The position numbers were made by a program, and so were the translations under genes. Source: JBAYJM01 sp041665065 (GTDB taxonomy: Bacteria; Patescibacteriota; Patescibacteriia; 2-01-FULL-39-33). Taken from it: a stretch of 30,514 bases of DNA. The stretch is from positions 1-30,514 of the forward strand of contig JBAYJM010000016.1 of assembly GCA_041665065.1 (NCBI GenBank), written 5' to 3'. Positions 7,084-15,418 of the stretch are shown one piece after another. The notes under the pieces are model-generated. The model was not told the DNA's origin. It did not search any database and worked only from the letters and a program-made list of their open reading frames with translations. Positions within the stretch are counted from its first letter, which is position 1; each line of letters opens with the position of its first letter.

Positions 7084-8439
7084 TTACCAATCACCAGTAA
7101 TATACTGGCCTGTCGGATGAATGTCAATTGTTTGTTGAGTATAAATTTTAACATTTTTCCAGCTGTATTTCATTTTTGCAAAAGCAGATGCATTAAGGAT
7201 TGGGAGCTTCATTCCATTAGAAATAACATAAATTGTCTTTGCTTTATTGGACTTAACTATTTCACCGTCAGGAAGCGTAATATTGGCTCCTGCAGGAAAT
7301 ATATCCAGATCCTCAGGATTTACCTTCGTTATTGGCATTCCCGAAAAATTAACCTTTAAAATTTCATTATTTATTACCTTGTTTTTTGCACCGCCCAAAA
7401 CATAATAAATTTCTTTTGTTTTTATATTTTGCATTAATTTACCAGTCGGATAAAGAGTGTATTGCGTTATGTCCGAGCCATCCTTAAATAAAGCTAAGTC
7501 AGCGTCAGCAACTTTTATTATTTCGTCTTCATTAAATCCTGCTTTTTTAAAGATATCCTGGCTGACAATTTTTCTCTTGGCATCATCGACAATCATATAG
7601 ATATTATTGGAAGGCCCTTGCAATAATGAAAAATTCAAATATTTAATCGGCGAACCGTCTTCATAATTATCAAGCTCACTTTGGGATGTTTCAATTATTC
7701 TTTTTGGATCAAATCTGGAAATTAATATTGATTTTGATGCGATTGCCCTTTTTGTACCAGCCTCAATATAATAAACCACATCGCCATCATCGGCCTGGAG
7801 CAAGGAGCCGTCCGGCCATTTCATCGAAAAATATTGATTATAAAGATTGAAAAAATTCAAATTACCATGAATATGTGGGGTATAATTATATAATCCGGCC
7901 GTAGCAGTATTAACGGGAGTTACTGATTGTCCGTCAATGTTGTAAGCCTTATTTGGCCGGAATCCAAATTCATCAATATTATCCATATAATAGCGAGTCT
8001 GCGCGGCCGCGGAATTAACTTGCTTATAAAAACCCTTCCATCTGTCATCACAACCACCACTATCCGGACAGCCATAACCGGTTGCTCTGTCATATTGTCC
8101 TTGCGATGGACTTGAATCTTCTAATAAGCTTTGTTCTTTTTGAACTAAAACAAGCAAATACTTCGGATTAATTTGCCAACGCCTTGATGTTTCAAAAAAT
8201 GTTTCCGTAGCATTTTTAAAATTTCCTTCTTTGTCGACCGTAATATAGTCTTTTAAAGTCCCTTTTCTTTTAGATAAAAAATTACTTATATCAATTTGAT
8301 CCATTGAATTATAATTGGACATTTCAGCATCTGAGATAATATTGTTTGGATTAAATTCCGCGGCAAGCGCAGGAAAAGCAAAAAAAGACGTAAATAGTAT
8401 TAAAATTGCAAATTTTTTATATTGCATTATTTTTAGCAT
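7084..8439 (-). CDS. Secreted lysozyme-like protein with C-terminal repeats
   Basis: A 451-residue exported protein. It has a Sec signal peptide (residues 1-27, cleavage after PALA), then a lysozyme or glucosaminidase-like region at about 40-205 with the candidate catalytic glutamate E102 in LLVLVQKEQSLL, a cysteine pair C124/C130, and AGLYNYTPHIHGN. Four related repeats of about 60 residues follow from residue 207, each with a G-x-L/I start, a strand such as VYYIEAGTKRAI or IYVISNGMKLPI, and a nearby acidic turn. It probably binds or cuts peptidoglycan outside the membrane. The ATG at 8427 (MQYKKF) is an alternative start that would also give a good signal peptide. Confidence 0.75.
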   Translation of the reverse strand: MLKIMQYKKFAILILFTSFFAFPALAAEFNPNNIISDAEMSNYNSMDQIDISNFLSKRKGTLKDYITVDKEGNFKNATETFFETSRRWQINPKYLLVLVQKEQSLLEDSSPSQGQYDRATGYGCPDSGGCDDRWKGFYKQVNSAAAQTRYYMDNIDEFGFRPNKAYNIDGQSVTPVNTATAGLYNYTPHIHGNLNFFNLYNQYFSMKWPDGSLLQADDGDVVYYIEAGTKRAIASKSILISRFDPKRIIETSQSELDNYEDGSPIKYLNFSLLQGPSNNIYMIVDDAKRKIVSQDIFKKAGFNEDEIIKVADADLALFKDGSDITQYTLYPTGKLMQNIKTKEIYYVLGGAKNKVINNEILKVNFSGMPITKVNPEDLDIFPAGANITLPDGEIVKSNKAKTIYVISNGMKLPILNASAFAKMKYSWKNVKIYTQQTIDIHPTGQYITGDW

Positions 8440-8454
8440 TATTATTATAATTTC

Positions 8455-8463
8455 ATTATAACA
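8455..8463 (-). promoter_or_regulatory. Extended -10 promoter of the lysozyme-like gene
   Basis: On the minus strand, TGT-TATAAT (TATAAT at 8455-8460, TG just upstream). No good -35 is seen. The predicted start near 8448 leaves a leader of about 9 nt before 8439. It lies downstream of the terminator of the large RNA, so the gene does not depend on readthrough. Confidence 0.5.
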
Positions 8464-8509
8464 GATTATTTAAATAATTTATAGCACCCAAGCCTATTTT
8501 AAAACAAAT

Positions 8510-8558
8510 AAAAAAGGTTGAAGCGCAATGCGGACCGTGCCTACATTTTGCTTCAACC
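8510..8558 (-). terminator. Intrinsic terminator of the large RNA
   Basis: On the minus strand, GGTTGAAGC (8550-8558) pairs with GCTTCAACC (8516-8524), with an inner AATG/CATT extension, followed by six T residues (8510-8515). No T tract follows the hairpin on the plus strand, which supports minus-strand transcription. Confidence 0.85.
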
Positions 8559-9059
8559 TCAAAGGTCAATAGCCACGATGGCTAGTTATTACCCGTCACG
8601 AGGGGTGCCACTTTCAGATACACCCCCCATGCGGAGCATCGAGAAGACGAGGCCTATCTTTGGCCAGTGCGGTGAGCTCCGTAGAGGCCCGCAAAAGCCG
8701 CTGATAGACAGCCGCCCAGGATAGACAGTAAATCACCGAAGTGATGAATGTTTTTGGGTGGTGGGTGCGGGAGAAGAGCCCGCACCCACCGTGAACCCAG
8801 GGCACGCGAAACTATCGGAAATCCGCCACCAAATGGTAAGCGGAGTGTAGTCTCGACATGGGGTTGACCGACCCCATGTCGATGGCACCAAGAAACGGTG
8901 CCGCGGAACAAGGAAGGAAAAATTCAAACACCAACCAATTGGTGTGTAATGTGCCATGGACGCGAACTTTCGCTCGCGCCCCGAGACCCGACGAAAAAAC
9001 TCGAGTCTTGTCCTGACTTATGGTCCATATAAGCCCCATACGACAGAACCGTTTAAGCA
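8510..9059 (-). ncRNA. Large structured RNA, about 550 nt, family not recognised
   Basis: This 700-bp gap between genes holds a GC-rich stretch, unlike its AT-rich surroundings, dense in hairpins. Helices (plus coordinates): 9015-9021/9029-9035; 8984-8991/9001-9008; 8958-8967/8972-8981 with a GAAA loop; 8928-8934/8939-8945; 8884-8889/8897-8902; a 12-bp stem 8853-8864/8871-8882; 8822-8826/8840-8844 inside about 8808-8814/8848-8854; a 12-bp stem 8760-8771/8779-8790; 8732-8736/8741-8745 with a C(UUCG)G loop; 8602-8608/8620-8626; 8570-8575/8579-8584. Several contain G-U pairs that become A-C mismatches on the plus strand, so the RNA is the minus strand. A promoter (9066-9094) and a terminator (8510-8558) frame it. 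I find no RNase P, tmRNA or group I/II intron core. Confidence 0.8.
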
Positions 9060-9065
9060 TTATTA

Positions 9066-9094
9066 ATTATATTATTTAATTCATTAAAAAACAA
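9066..9094 (-). promoter_or_regulatory. Promoter of the large RNA
   Basis: On the minus strand, TTGTTT (9089-9094), a 17-bp spacer and a perfect TATAAT (9066-9071). The predicted start is near 9059, exactly where the GC-rich structured sequence begins. Confidence 0.75.
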
Positions 9095-9100
9095 GAGTTT

Positions 9101-9129
9101 TTGCAAATATGCCTAATTTTTGTTAAAAT
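9101..9129 (+). promoter_or_regulatory. Promoter of the tagA-liv operon
   Basis: TTGCAA (9101-9106), a 17-bp spacer, and TGT-TAAAAT with the -10 at 9124-9129. The predicted start near 9136 leaves only about 5 nt before the ATG at 9142. It is divergent from the promoter of the large RNA. Confidence 0.6.
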
Positions 9130-9141
9130 ATTATAAATATT

Positions 9142-9858
9142 ATGCTAATAGTTGATAAAGAAATTAATTCCAGGGCTAATTCTGAATTTGAGACAGAAAC
9201 AGACTTTGACGAGAGAAATTTCAGAAATCATCGTAAACCCAAAAATCACTCCTGCGCCAAAGCTTTTGGCTGTTTTATTATTTTTCTGATTATAATTATT
9301 GGAATTATTTTTGTGGCAATTAAATTTTTTATCGGACCAATTGTTATGGCCGTCGATAAATTACCAAATGATTTTCCTAAAGAACTTGTAATATATAATT
9401 CCGAAAACGCAAAAATAAAAATTCAGACTCCGGCTGAAAAAAAACAGCTAGATAATATTTTAAAATATGTTCCGGACTCAATCAGTTCTTTGTTTCTAAA
9501 TTTCTTTTCAACTGATCCCAGAACTCAGTTTGTCCAAAAGGCCAGCAATAATTTGAAGTTACCTGAAAATATTAATATAGGAGAATTAAAAAATTATCTG
9601 TCAAATTCAGATTTAAAAAATTCCAAAACAGTATCTGCCTCTTGGACTGACATAGATCGCAAAAAAGAGGATGTGGCTGAATTTTATAGAAAACAATTTA
9701 TCAACAAGGGATTCCAGTTCAAAGAGAATATTCAGGATTATGATATTAACCTTAGTTTTTGGAAAAATGACGTTTTTGGAATTATAAATATCAGCGACAG
9801 CCTTACAAAAACATCCAGCGACGCAAATATAACCGTCAATTATAACGAAAAACAATGA
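9142..9858 (+). CDS. Membrane-anchored hypothetical protein
   Basis: A 238-residue protein of unknown family. Residues 1-40 are charged and cytoplasmic, residues about 41-65 form one strong membrane helix, and the remaining 170 residues should face outside. The outer part contains ELVIYNSENAKIKIQTP, a helical stretch, and a C-terminal alpha/beta region (VSASWTDIDRKKEDVAEFY ... FGIINISD) that resembles small adhesion or sensor-like domains only in a general way. It is the first gene of the operon and its stop overlaps the tagA start as ATGA. Its place ahead of a TagA-type enzyme and the transporter hints at an envelope role, no more. Confidence 0.75.
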   Translation: MLIVDKEINSRANSEFETETDFDERNFRNHRKPKNHSCAKAFGCFIIFLIIIIGIIFVAIKFFIGPIVMAVDKLPNDFPKELVIYNSENAKIKIQTPAEKKQLDNILKYVPDSISSLFLNFFSTDPRTQFVQKASNNLKLPENINIGELKNYLSNSDLKNSKTVSASWTDIDRKKEDVAEFYRKQFINKGFQFKENIQDYDINLSFWKNDVFGIINISDSLTKTSSDANITVNYNEKQ

Positions 9859-10613
9859 AAATAGATTTACTTGGAGTAAAAATTGATAAAATAAATTTTA
9901 ATGAAGTAATCAATCGGATTGCTGACTTTTTAAACTCCAGCCGGCAAATGTGGATTGCGACTGTAAATGCTGAAATTGTCCTCTTAGCACAAAAATATCT
10001 GCAATTTAAAAAAGTTTTAAATGAAGCGGATATCTCAACTTGCGATGGGTCTGGGCCGATGTGGGCTAGTAGTTTTTTAAATAAAGAAAAGCTGACGAGA
10101 GCAACCGGCGCTGATTTGGTAAAAAATCTACTGGAAATGTCACGGGCTAAAAATCCTCTAATCAGTAACGCAAAATATTTCCTTTTGGGTGGCAACGAAG
10201 GTATTGCCGAAACTGTTGCAAAAAAATATTCCAACTCAAATATTGTAGGCTATAATTCCGGCGGCAAGTTACATTTTGAAAATAACAAGTGGATATTAGA
10301 AAAAAACGATAAAATTATAAGTGAAATTAATCAAAGCGGAGCAAATATTTTAATTGTCGCTTTTGGTATGAGAAAACAAGAAACGTGGATAGCTCAAAAC
10401 TTAAAACAGATGCCAAATATTAATGTTGCAATCGGAGTAGGTGGAACTTTAGATTTTTTGTCTGGCAAAATAAAACGGGCACCAAAAGTATTTAGAAAAT
10501 TAGGCATCGAATGGCTATATAGATTAATCCAAGAACCAAAAAGATTCAAAAGGATTTGGAATGCAGTTGTAGTTTTTGGATTTAAAATTTTAATAGAAAA
10601 ATTTAAAAAATAA
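9855..10613 (+). CDS. WecG/TagA/CpsF family glycosyltransferase (GT26)
   Basis: A 252-residue GT26 enzyme. Key family positions are visible: TVNAEIV at 36-42, the catalytic aspartate D64 in STCDGSGP, the glycine-rich YFLLGGNEG, and the FGMRKQETWIAQN and GVGGTLDFLSGKIKRAPKVFRKLGIEWLYRL motifs. The basic C-terminal tail (RLIQEPKRFKRIW) mediates membrane association in this family. It would add N-acetylmannosamine or its uronic acid to a lipid-linked acceptor during glycan assembly. It is overlapped by ATGA with the upstream gene and by TAATG with livH, an unusual link between glycan synthesis and amino-acid transport. Confidence 0.92.
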   Translation: MKIDLLGVKIDKINFNEVINRIADFLNSSRQMWIATVNAEIVLLAQKYLQFKKVLNEADISTCDGSGPMWASSFLNKEKLTRATGADLVKNLLEMSRAKNPLISNAKYFLLGGNEGIAETVAKKYSNSNIVGYNSGGKLHFENNKWILEKNDKIISEINQSGANILIVAFGMRKQETWIAQNLKQMPNINVAIGVGGTLDFLSGKIKRAPKVFRKLGIEWLYRLIQEPKRFKRIWNAVVVFGFKILIEKFKK

Positions 10614-11479
10614 TGTTTAATCAGCTTGTCATAAACAGTTTGATTGCCGGCGCTATCTATGCGCTTGTTGCTTCAGGCTTTTCCTTGATTTATTCGACAT
10701 GCAAATTTATCCACTTTGCCCATGGAACAGTAATAACAATCGGCGCTTATTTTTTATTTCTCACGTTTTCAATACTTGGCATTAATTTTTGGCTATCAAT
10801 AGTTTTGACTGTGGTTTTTGTGTCATTTTTCGGTTGGCTGATTAATACGACTATTTATAGGCAACTCCGTAAACGAAAAGCGAGTTCGGTTATTTTACTT
10901 TTTACCAGCTTTGCCTTGTTGATACTTTTTGAGTCACTTATTTTAATGTTTTTTGGCGCAGATGTAAAAACCATTGATTTTATAAAAATACAAGAGGGGA
11001 TAGAAATCTTTGGCGCAATAATAACACCTCTTCAAATCGTAATAATTGTAACTGCGCTGGTAATTTTGACTTTACTGTATTTATTAATGAAAAAAACCAA
11101 AATAGGCAAAGCAATGAGAGCTGTCGCAGACAATAAAGATGTTGCCGAGGTGGTTGGAATTTCTTCAGAGAAAGTCTATTCCTGGAGTTTTATAATCGGC
11201 TCGGCAATTGCCGGAATTGGCGGAATACTTATCGGCTTAGAACAAAATTTAGAACCGACAATGGGAACGGCTTTAATAATTAAAGGGTTTACGGGAGCTA
11301 TTATTGGCGGAATCGGAAGCGTGCCCGGAGCAATACTTGGATCGTTTTTACTCGGATTTGCAGAAAATTTTGGCATTTGGTTTCTGCCATCAGGATACAA
11401 GGATGCGATTGCTTTTATAATTTTATTTATATTCCTGCTTTTTATGCCTCATGGAATTTTAGGGATTAAAAGAAAATAA
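10613..11479 (+). CDS. livH: Branched-chain amino acid ABC transporter permease LivH
   Basis: A 288-residue membrane protein with about eight membrane segments and the LivH-type opening LVINSLIAGAIYALVASGFSLIYS. The sequence KAMRAVADNKDVAEVVGISSEKVYSWSF is the cytoplasmic loop that docks onto the ATPases, and FTGAIIGGIGSVPGAILGSFLLG is the conserved C-terminal region. It pairs with LivM to form the channel. It is the only LivH in the window although eight binding proteins are encoded around it. Its start overlaps the tagA stop by one base (TAATG), so it is probably translationally coupled. Confidence 0.95.
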   Translation: MFNQLVINSLIAGAIYALVASGFSLIYSTCKFIHFAHGTVITIGAYFLFLTFSILGINFWLSIVLTVVFVSFFGWLINTTIYRQLRKRKASSVILLFTSFALLILFESLILMFFGADVKTIDFIKIQEGIEIFGAIITPLQIVIIVTALVILTLLYLLMKKTKIGKAMRAVADNKDVAEVVGISSEKVYSWSFIIGSAIAGIGGILIGLEQNLEPTMGTALIIKGFTGAIIGGIGSVPGAILGSFLLGFAENFGIWFLPSGYKDAIAFIILFIFLLFMPHGILGIKRK

Positions 11480-11511
11480 TTTTACATATTTTATTTTTAA
11501 ACTTTAAAAAT

Positions 11512-12660
11512 ATGAAAAGATCATCAAAAATTATTTGGATAATAGTAATCGTCATAATTATTGCGATTGCTGTTAGCACATGGATAATATATGCCAATCA
11601 AAATTTAAAACAATCTTCAAGTATTGCATCTATAAAAATAGGGGCAATATTGCCGTTAACCGGTCAGATGTCTCGCTATGGAGAACTGGAAAAAAGTGGC
11701 CTGCAAACAGCTTTAGAAAAAATTAATAATAACGGTGGAATTAATGGCAAAAAACTGGAAGTTATATTTGAAGACAGTACTAGCCAGGCTAAAGGTGCAA
11801 TAAGTTCGTGGTCAAAAATTTTATTAGAAAAGGATATTAATTTGATAATTGCGACAATAAGCAATACTTGCCAAGCACTTTCACCAATAGCAAATAATGA
11901 CAAGATTGTGTTGATGTCGTCGGATTGCGCCGTAGCATCATATTCATCGCCTAATGATTATACCTTTAGAATACTATCAAGCAACAAAAAAGAAGGTGAA
12001 CAAATGGCCGAATTATTAATTAATAAAGGCATAAAAACTATTTCGATAATGAAAATTAATAATGATTATGGCGAGGGCTTAGTTAAATATTTTTCCGAGG
12101 CATATGAAAATATGGGTGGCATCATAAAAAATACAGAATCATATAATTCAGACGAAAAAGACTTTAAGGGCTTGTTATCCAAAATTAAAAATTCATCACC
12201 GCAAGCGATTTATTTAATATCTTATGCACCAGATGCTGAAATTATTTTAAAACAAATAAAAGAATTAAACATTAATTTCCCGCTTTTTGCAGCCGAACCG
12301 TTTGCTAATAATACTCTGATTAAAAATGCCGCCCAATATGCAGAAGGGACTATTTATTTAAGGTCAACAATTTCTGAAAATGGAAAAACATTTATGGAAG
12401 AATACAAACAAAAAAATGGCGTTAATCCGGAAATTGGCACGGCCAGAACATACGACGCTCTAAATGTCATTACTGTCGCATTAAAAATATGTGAACAGAA
12501 AAATAATTTAACCTCGAATTGCATAAAGGATGAATTATATAAAATCAAAGACTACAATGGAACTATTGGGAAAATCGGCTTTGATATTAATGGCGATGTA
12601 GATATTCCATATGTTGTTCAAACAGTTAAAGACGGCCAATTTGTGCCTTATAATAATTAA
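11512..12660 (+). CDS. LIV-type substrate-binding protein 1 (membrane-anchored)
   Basis: A 382-residue periplasmic-binding protein of the Peripla_BP_6 / LivJ-LivK type. Residues 8-28 form an uncleaved-looking membrane anchor with no lipobox. The mature fold starts at IKIGAILPLTG (41-51). The hinge and pocket region is VLMSSDCAVAS at about 133-143; C120 and C139 lie close together and a second pair, C327 and C337, is near the C-terminus, so disulfides are possible. The late RTYDALNVI motif is shared with all eight paralogues. It should capture a small ligand outside the membrane and deliver it to LivHM. Ligand unknown. Confidence 0.9.
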   Translation: MKRSSKIIWIIVIVIIIAIAVSTWIIYANQNLKQSSSIASIKIGAILPLTGQMSRYGELEKSGLQTALEKINNNGGINGKKLEVIFEDSTSQAKGAISSWSKILLEKDINLIIATISNTCQALSPIANNDKIVLMSSDCAVASYSSPNDYTFRILSSNKKEGEQMAELLINKGIKTISIMKINNDYGEGLVKYFSEAYENMGGIIKNTESYNSDEKDFKGLLSKIKNSSPQAIYLISYAPDAEIILKQIKELNINFPLFAAEPFANNTLIKNAAQYAEGTIYLRSTISENGKTFMEEYKQKNGVNPEIGTARTYDALNVITVALKICEQKNNLTSNCIKDELYKIKDYNGTIGKIGFDINGDVDIPYVVQTVKDGQFVPYNN

Positions 12661-12672
12661 GCTTAAAAAAAT

Positions 12673-13791
12673 ATGAAAAAATGGATTTGGATTATAATAA
12701 TTATTATTGCACTTGTGGTTATTTTTGGTTTTTGGCTTACCAATAAAAAACAAAATAATACCAAAGAAGAAATTAAAATTGGATTTATTGGTCCATTAAC
12801 CGGCTCTGGAGCATCATGGGGAATTGAACAAAAAAATACCTTAGAGATTATCAAAAGTGAAATAAACAATTCTGGAGGGGTCAACGGTAGACTTATTAAC
12901 ATTATTTATGAAGATGGAAAGTGCGATGGAAAAGATTCTGCAACAGCCGCCCAAAAGTTAATTAATATTGATAAGACAAAAATATTAATGACATCTTGTT
13001 CTTCTGCATCTTTATCTATTTCTCCTATAGCAGAGAGTAATAATGTTTTACTTTTTGCAATTTGGACAACAAATCCAGGCTTTACCAATGCCGGCAACTA
13101 CTCTTTTCGTATTTCCTATTCCGACGTAGATACGGCCAAGACAATGGCAAAAATTATAGGAGAAAAATATAAAAAATTAGGTGTATTAACTGAAATGAAC
13201 GATTATTCCGTTGGAGTATCAAATGCCTTTAAACAAAATTATAATGGAGAAATTTTTGAGGAAAATTTTTCTCCCGATTCAAAAGATTTTAAAACACAAC
13301 TCACAAAAATTTTAAGCAACAAGCCAGAGGCAATATTACTCAACCCAAATCAACCAGGAGCTGGACTTGAGGCGCTTAAGGAATTAAGGGAGTTAGGATT
13401 TAAGAGCCAAATATATGGAAACTATTTTGGAAGCGATGGTGACGTGTTAAAATCAGCATTTGCACAGGAAATGGTCTTTTTTGCTGACCCAGACATTACA
13501 AACACTCCATTAAAACAAAGTTTGTTTGATAAATATATTGCGATTTATGGCGAAAAACCTGATTTTGAATATGCAGTCGCTGCTACTTATGATGGAGCAT
13601 ATATTCTAAAACAAGCACTTACAAAAGTAGAATATGATTCAGAAAAACTAAAAAATTATTTATATACTATTAAAGATTTTAATGGCATGTTAGGAACTTA
13701 TGGATTTGACCAAAATGGTGACATAACAGGATCTCTGCCATCGGCCAAACAAATTGTAAATGGAGAAATTATACCCTACAAACAAAATTAA
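12673..13791 (+). CDS. LIV-type substrate-binding protein 2 (membrane-anchored)
   Basis: A 372-residue Peripla_BP_6 protein. The membrane anchor spans about residues 4-23 without a lipobox; the domain starts at EIKIGFIGPLTG. C84 and C109 are placed like the disulfide near the ligand site of LivJ-type proteins. Its pocket segment AIWTTNPGFT (129-138) closely matches that of binding protein 4 (AIWSSAPSYT) but not the others, so these two may bind related ligands. It lies 12 bp after binding protein 1 and 3 bp before livM, in the core operon. Confidence 0.9.
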   Translation: MKKWIWIIIIIIALVVIFGFWLTNKKQNNTKEEIKIGFIGPLTGSGASWGIEQKNTLEIIKSEINNSGGVNGRLINIIYEDGKCDGKDSATAAQKLINIDKTKILMTSCSSASLSISPIAESNNVLLFAIWTTNPGFTNAGNYSFRISYSDVDTAKTMAKIIGEKYKKLGVLTEMNDYSVGVSNAFKQNYNGEIFEENFSPDSKDFKTQLTKILSNKPEAILLNPNQPGAGLEALKELRELGFKSQIYGNYFGSDGDVLKSAFAQEMVFFADPDITNTPLKQSLFDKYIAIYGEKPDFEYAVAATYDGAYILKQALTKVEYDSEKLKNYLYTIKDFNGMLGTYGFDQNGDITGSLPSAKQIVNGEIIPYKQN

Positions 13792-13794
13792 CCT

Positions 13795-14667
13795 ATGCTT
13801 TCAGCCTATATAATCCATCTTTTAATTTTAATTGGCATTTATCTGATACTTGCCCTATCTTTGCAATTGGCGATGGGCTATAGCGGATTGCTTAACCTTG
13901 GCCATATCGCTTTTTATGCAATTGGTGCATATATTTCAGCCATATTGGCGATAAACGGTTTTCCATTTTTCGGTTGCATTATATTTGCCGGCATTGGAGC
14001 TATGATTTTTGGTTTTTTATTATCCATTCCGACCAACAAATTAAAAGGGGATTATCTGGCTCTAGCAACACTGGGGTTTACGTTTGTTGTTTATGCAGTA
14101 ACCTTAAACTGGACAAGTTTAACCAGAGGCCCGCTGGGAATTCCTGGAATACCAAAGCCGACTCTTTTGGGAATAGATTTCAGTAGCAATCTTTCATTTT
14201 TAATATTAACTGCAATAATTGCGCTTATCACTTTTTTAGTGATTTGGCAGATAACCAGATCGCCATTTGGAAAAGCCTTACAAGCCACAAGAGACGATGA
14301 ATTAGCGGCTCAAGTGCTCGGTAAAAATACATTTAAATTAAAAAGTTATTCACTGGCAATATCAGCCTTCTTTGCCGGCGTGGCAGGAAGCCTCTATGCT
14401 TCTTATATAACCTTTATAGATCCGTCCTCATTTACTTTACTGCAAATCATTCCAATACTTTCAATTGTAATTATTGGGGGACTTGCTTCGCTTAGGGGAA
14501 CAATTATTGCAACTTTTATAATCATCCTTTTGCCTGAACCACTAAGATTTATCGGATTTCCATCTTCAATTGTCGGACCGGCAAGGCAAATTATTTATGC
14601 TCTGATTCTTATTGCAATTTTAATATATAAGCCAAAGGGGTTTTTTGGCAAAGTAAAATTAGAATAA
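13795..14667 (+). CDS. livM: Branched-chain amino acid ABC transporter permease LivM
   Basis: A 290-residue permease with about eight or nine membrane segments. Characteristic parts are LALSLQLAMGYSGLLNLGHIAFYAIGAYISA near the N-terminus, LKGDYLALATLGF, the ATPase-docking loop RSPFGKALQATRDDELAAQVLG, and GGLASLRGTI near the end. It forms the channel with LivH. The length suits short LivM proteins; E. coli LivM is longer because of an N-terminal extension. Only one copy is present. It follows binding protein 2 by 3 bp and precedes livG by 1 bp. Confidence 0.95.
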   Translation: MLSAYIIHLLILIGIYLILALSLQLAMGYSGLLNLGHIAFYAIGAYISAILAINGFPFFGCIIFAGIGAMIFGFLLSIPTNKLKGDYLALATLGFTFVVYAVTLNWTSLTRGPLGIPGIPKPTLLGIDFSSNLSFLILTAIIALITFLVIWQITRSPFGKALQATRDDELAAQVLGKNTFKLKSYSLAISAFFAGVAGSLYASYITFIDPSSFTLLQIIPILSIVIIGGLASLRGTIIATFIIILLPEPLRFIGFPSSIVGPARQIIYALILIAILIYKPKGFFGKVKLE

Positions 14668-14668
14668 A

Positions 14669-15406
14669 ATGCTTAAAATTAAAAAATTAAAAAAATATTT
14701 TGGGGGCGTTCATGCGGTTGATGACTGCAGTTTTGAAATTGAAGAGGGGAGAATAACTGCGCTCATCGGACCAAACGGCTCTGGTAAAACTACCATATTT
14801 AACTTGATTTCTGGAATAATCAAAGGCGATGAAGGCAAGATATTTTTGGATAAAAAAAATATTACAAATTTAAATCCTGATAAAATTTCTAATCTGGGAT
14901 TATCCCGCGTATTCCAGCAGGCACATTTATTTGATAATTTATCAATTGAAGATAATTTATCAATTGCCATTAATAATGAAGATATTAAATTTATCAAAAA
15001 TCTTTTAGGATTGAACTTTGACGGCAAAGAGAAAAATAAAAGAATAAAAGATGTTTTAGGGATGATTGGCATTAATAAATCGCCAAAACACATCTGTGGA
15101 GAATTAAGCTACGGACAAAAAAGACTGGTAGAACTGGCGCGCGCTATTTTAAATCCACACAAACTGCTTATACTTGATGAACCGGTAGCAGGAGTAAATC
15201 CTAAATTGCGCGATAAAATAAAGGCAATTTTAAAAGATTTAAAAAAACAAGGCGAGACAATCTTCCTTATCGAGCATGACATGAATTTTACTTTTACGGT
15301 TGCGGATTATGTAATTGTTATGGATGCTGGAAAGGTGATTGCCGAAGGCACGCCAAAACAAATTAAAAATAATAAGCTTGTTTTGGAAGCTTATTTAGGA
15401 GAATAA
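14669..15406 (+). CDS. livG: Branched-chain amino acid ABC transporter ATP-binding protein LivG
   Basis: A 245-residue ABC ATPase. Walker A is GPNGSGKTT (34-42), the signature is LSYGQ, Walker B is LLILDEP, and the switch histidine lies in LIEHDM. The segments VAGVNPKLRD after Walker B and EGTPKQIKNN near the C-terminus fit LivG more than LivF. It powers transport together with LivF, whose gene lies 9 kb downstream beyond six binding-protein genes. It ends the core operon, 12 bp before the convergent end of the first TrmB gene. Confidence 0.95.
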   Translation: MLKIKKLKKYFGGVHAVDDCSFEIEEGRITALIGPNGSGKTTIFNLISGIIKGDEGKIFLDKKNITNLNPDKISNLGLSRVFQQAHLFDNLSIEDNLSIAINNEDIKFIKNLLGLNFDGKEKNKRIKDVLGMIGINKSPKHICGELSYGQKRLVELARAILNPHKLLILDEPVAGVNPKLRDKIKAILKDLKKQGETIFLIEHDMNFTFTVADYVIVMDAGKVIAEGTPKQIKNNKLVLEAYLGE

Positions 15407-15418
15407 TAATATCTTAAA

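Noticed and set aside
9035..9058. Plus-strand ACGACAGAACC, resembling the conserved 3' region of RNase P RNA
   Set aside because: The matching 5' region (GAGGAAAGUCC) and the P4 partner are absent, the following bases do not fit, and wobble pairs, promoter and terminator all place the RNA on the minus strand.
8510..9059. tmRNA, group I or group II intron as identity of the structured RNA
   Set aside because: No tRNA-like ends or tag frame, no group II domain V, and the GAGACUA segment near 8848-8854 pairs locally instead of with a group I S-type element.
8518..9060. Open frames of 63 to 85 codons on both strands in the GC-rich region
   Set aside because: They overlap each other, have no start signals or recognisable protein features, and follow from high GC content in a structured RNA.
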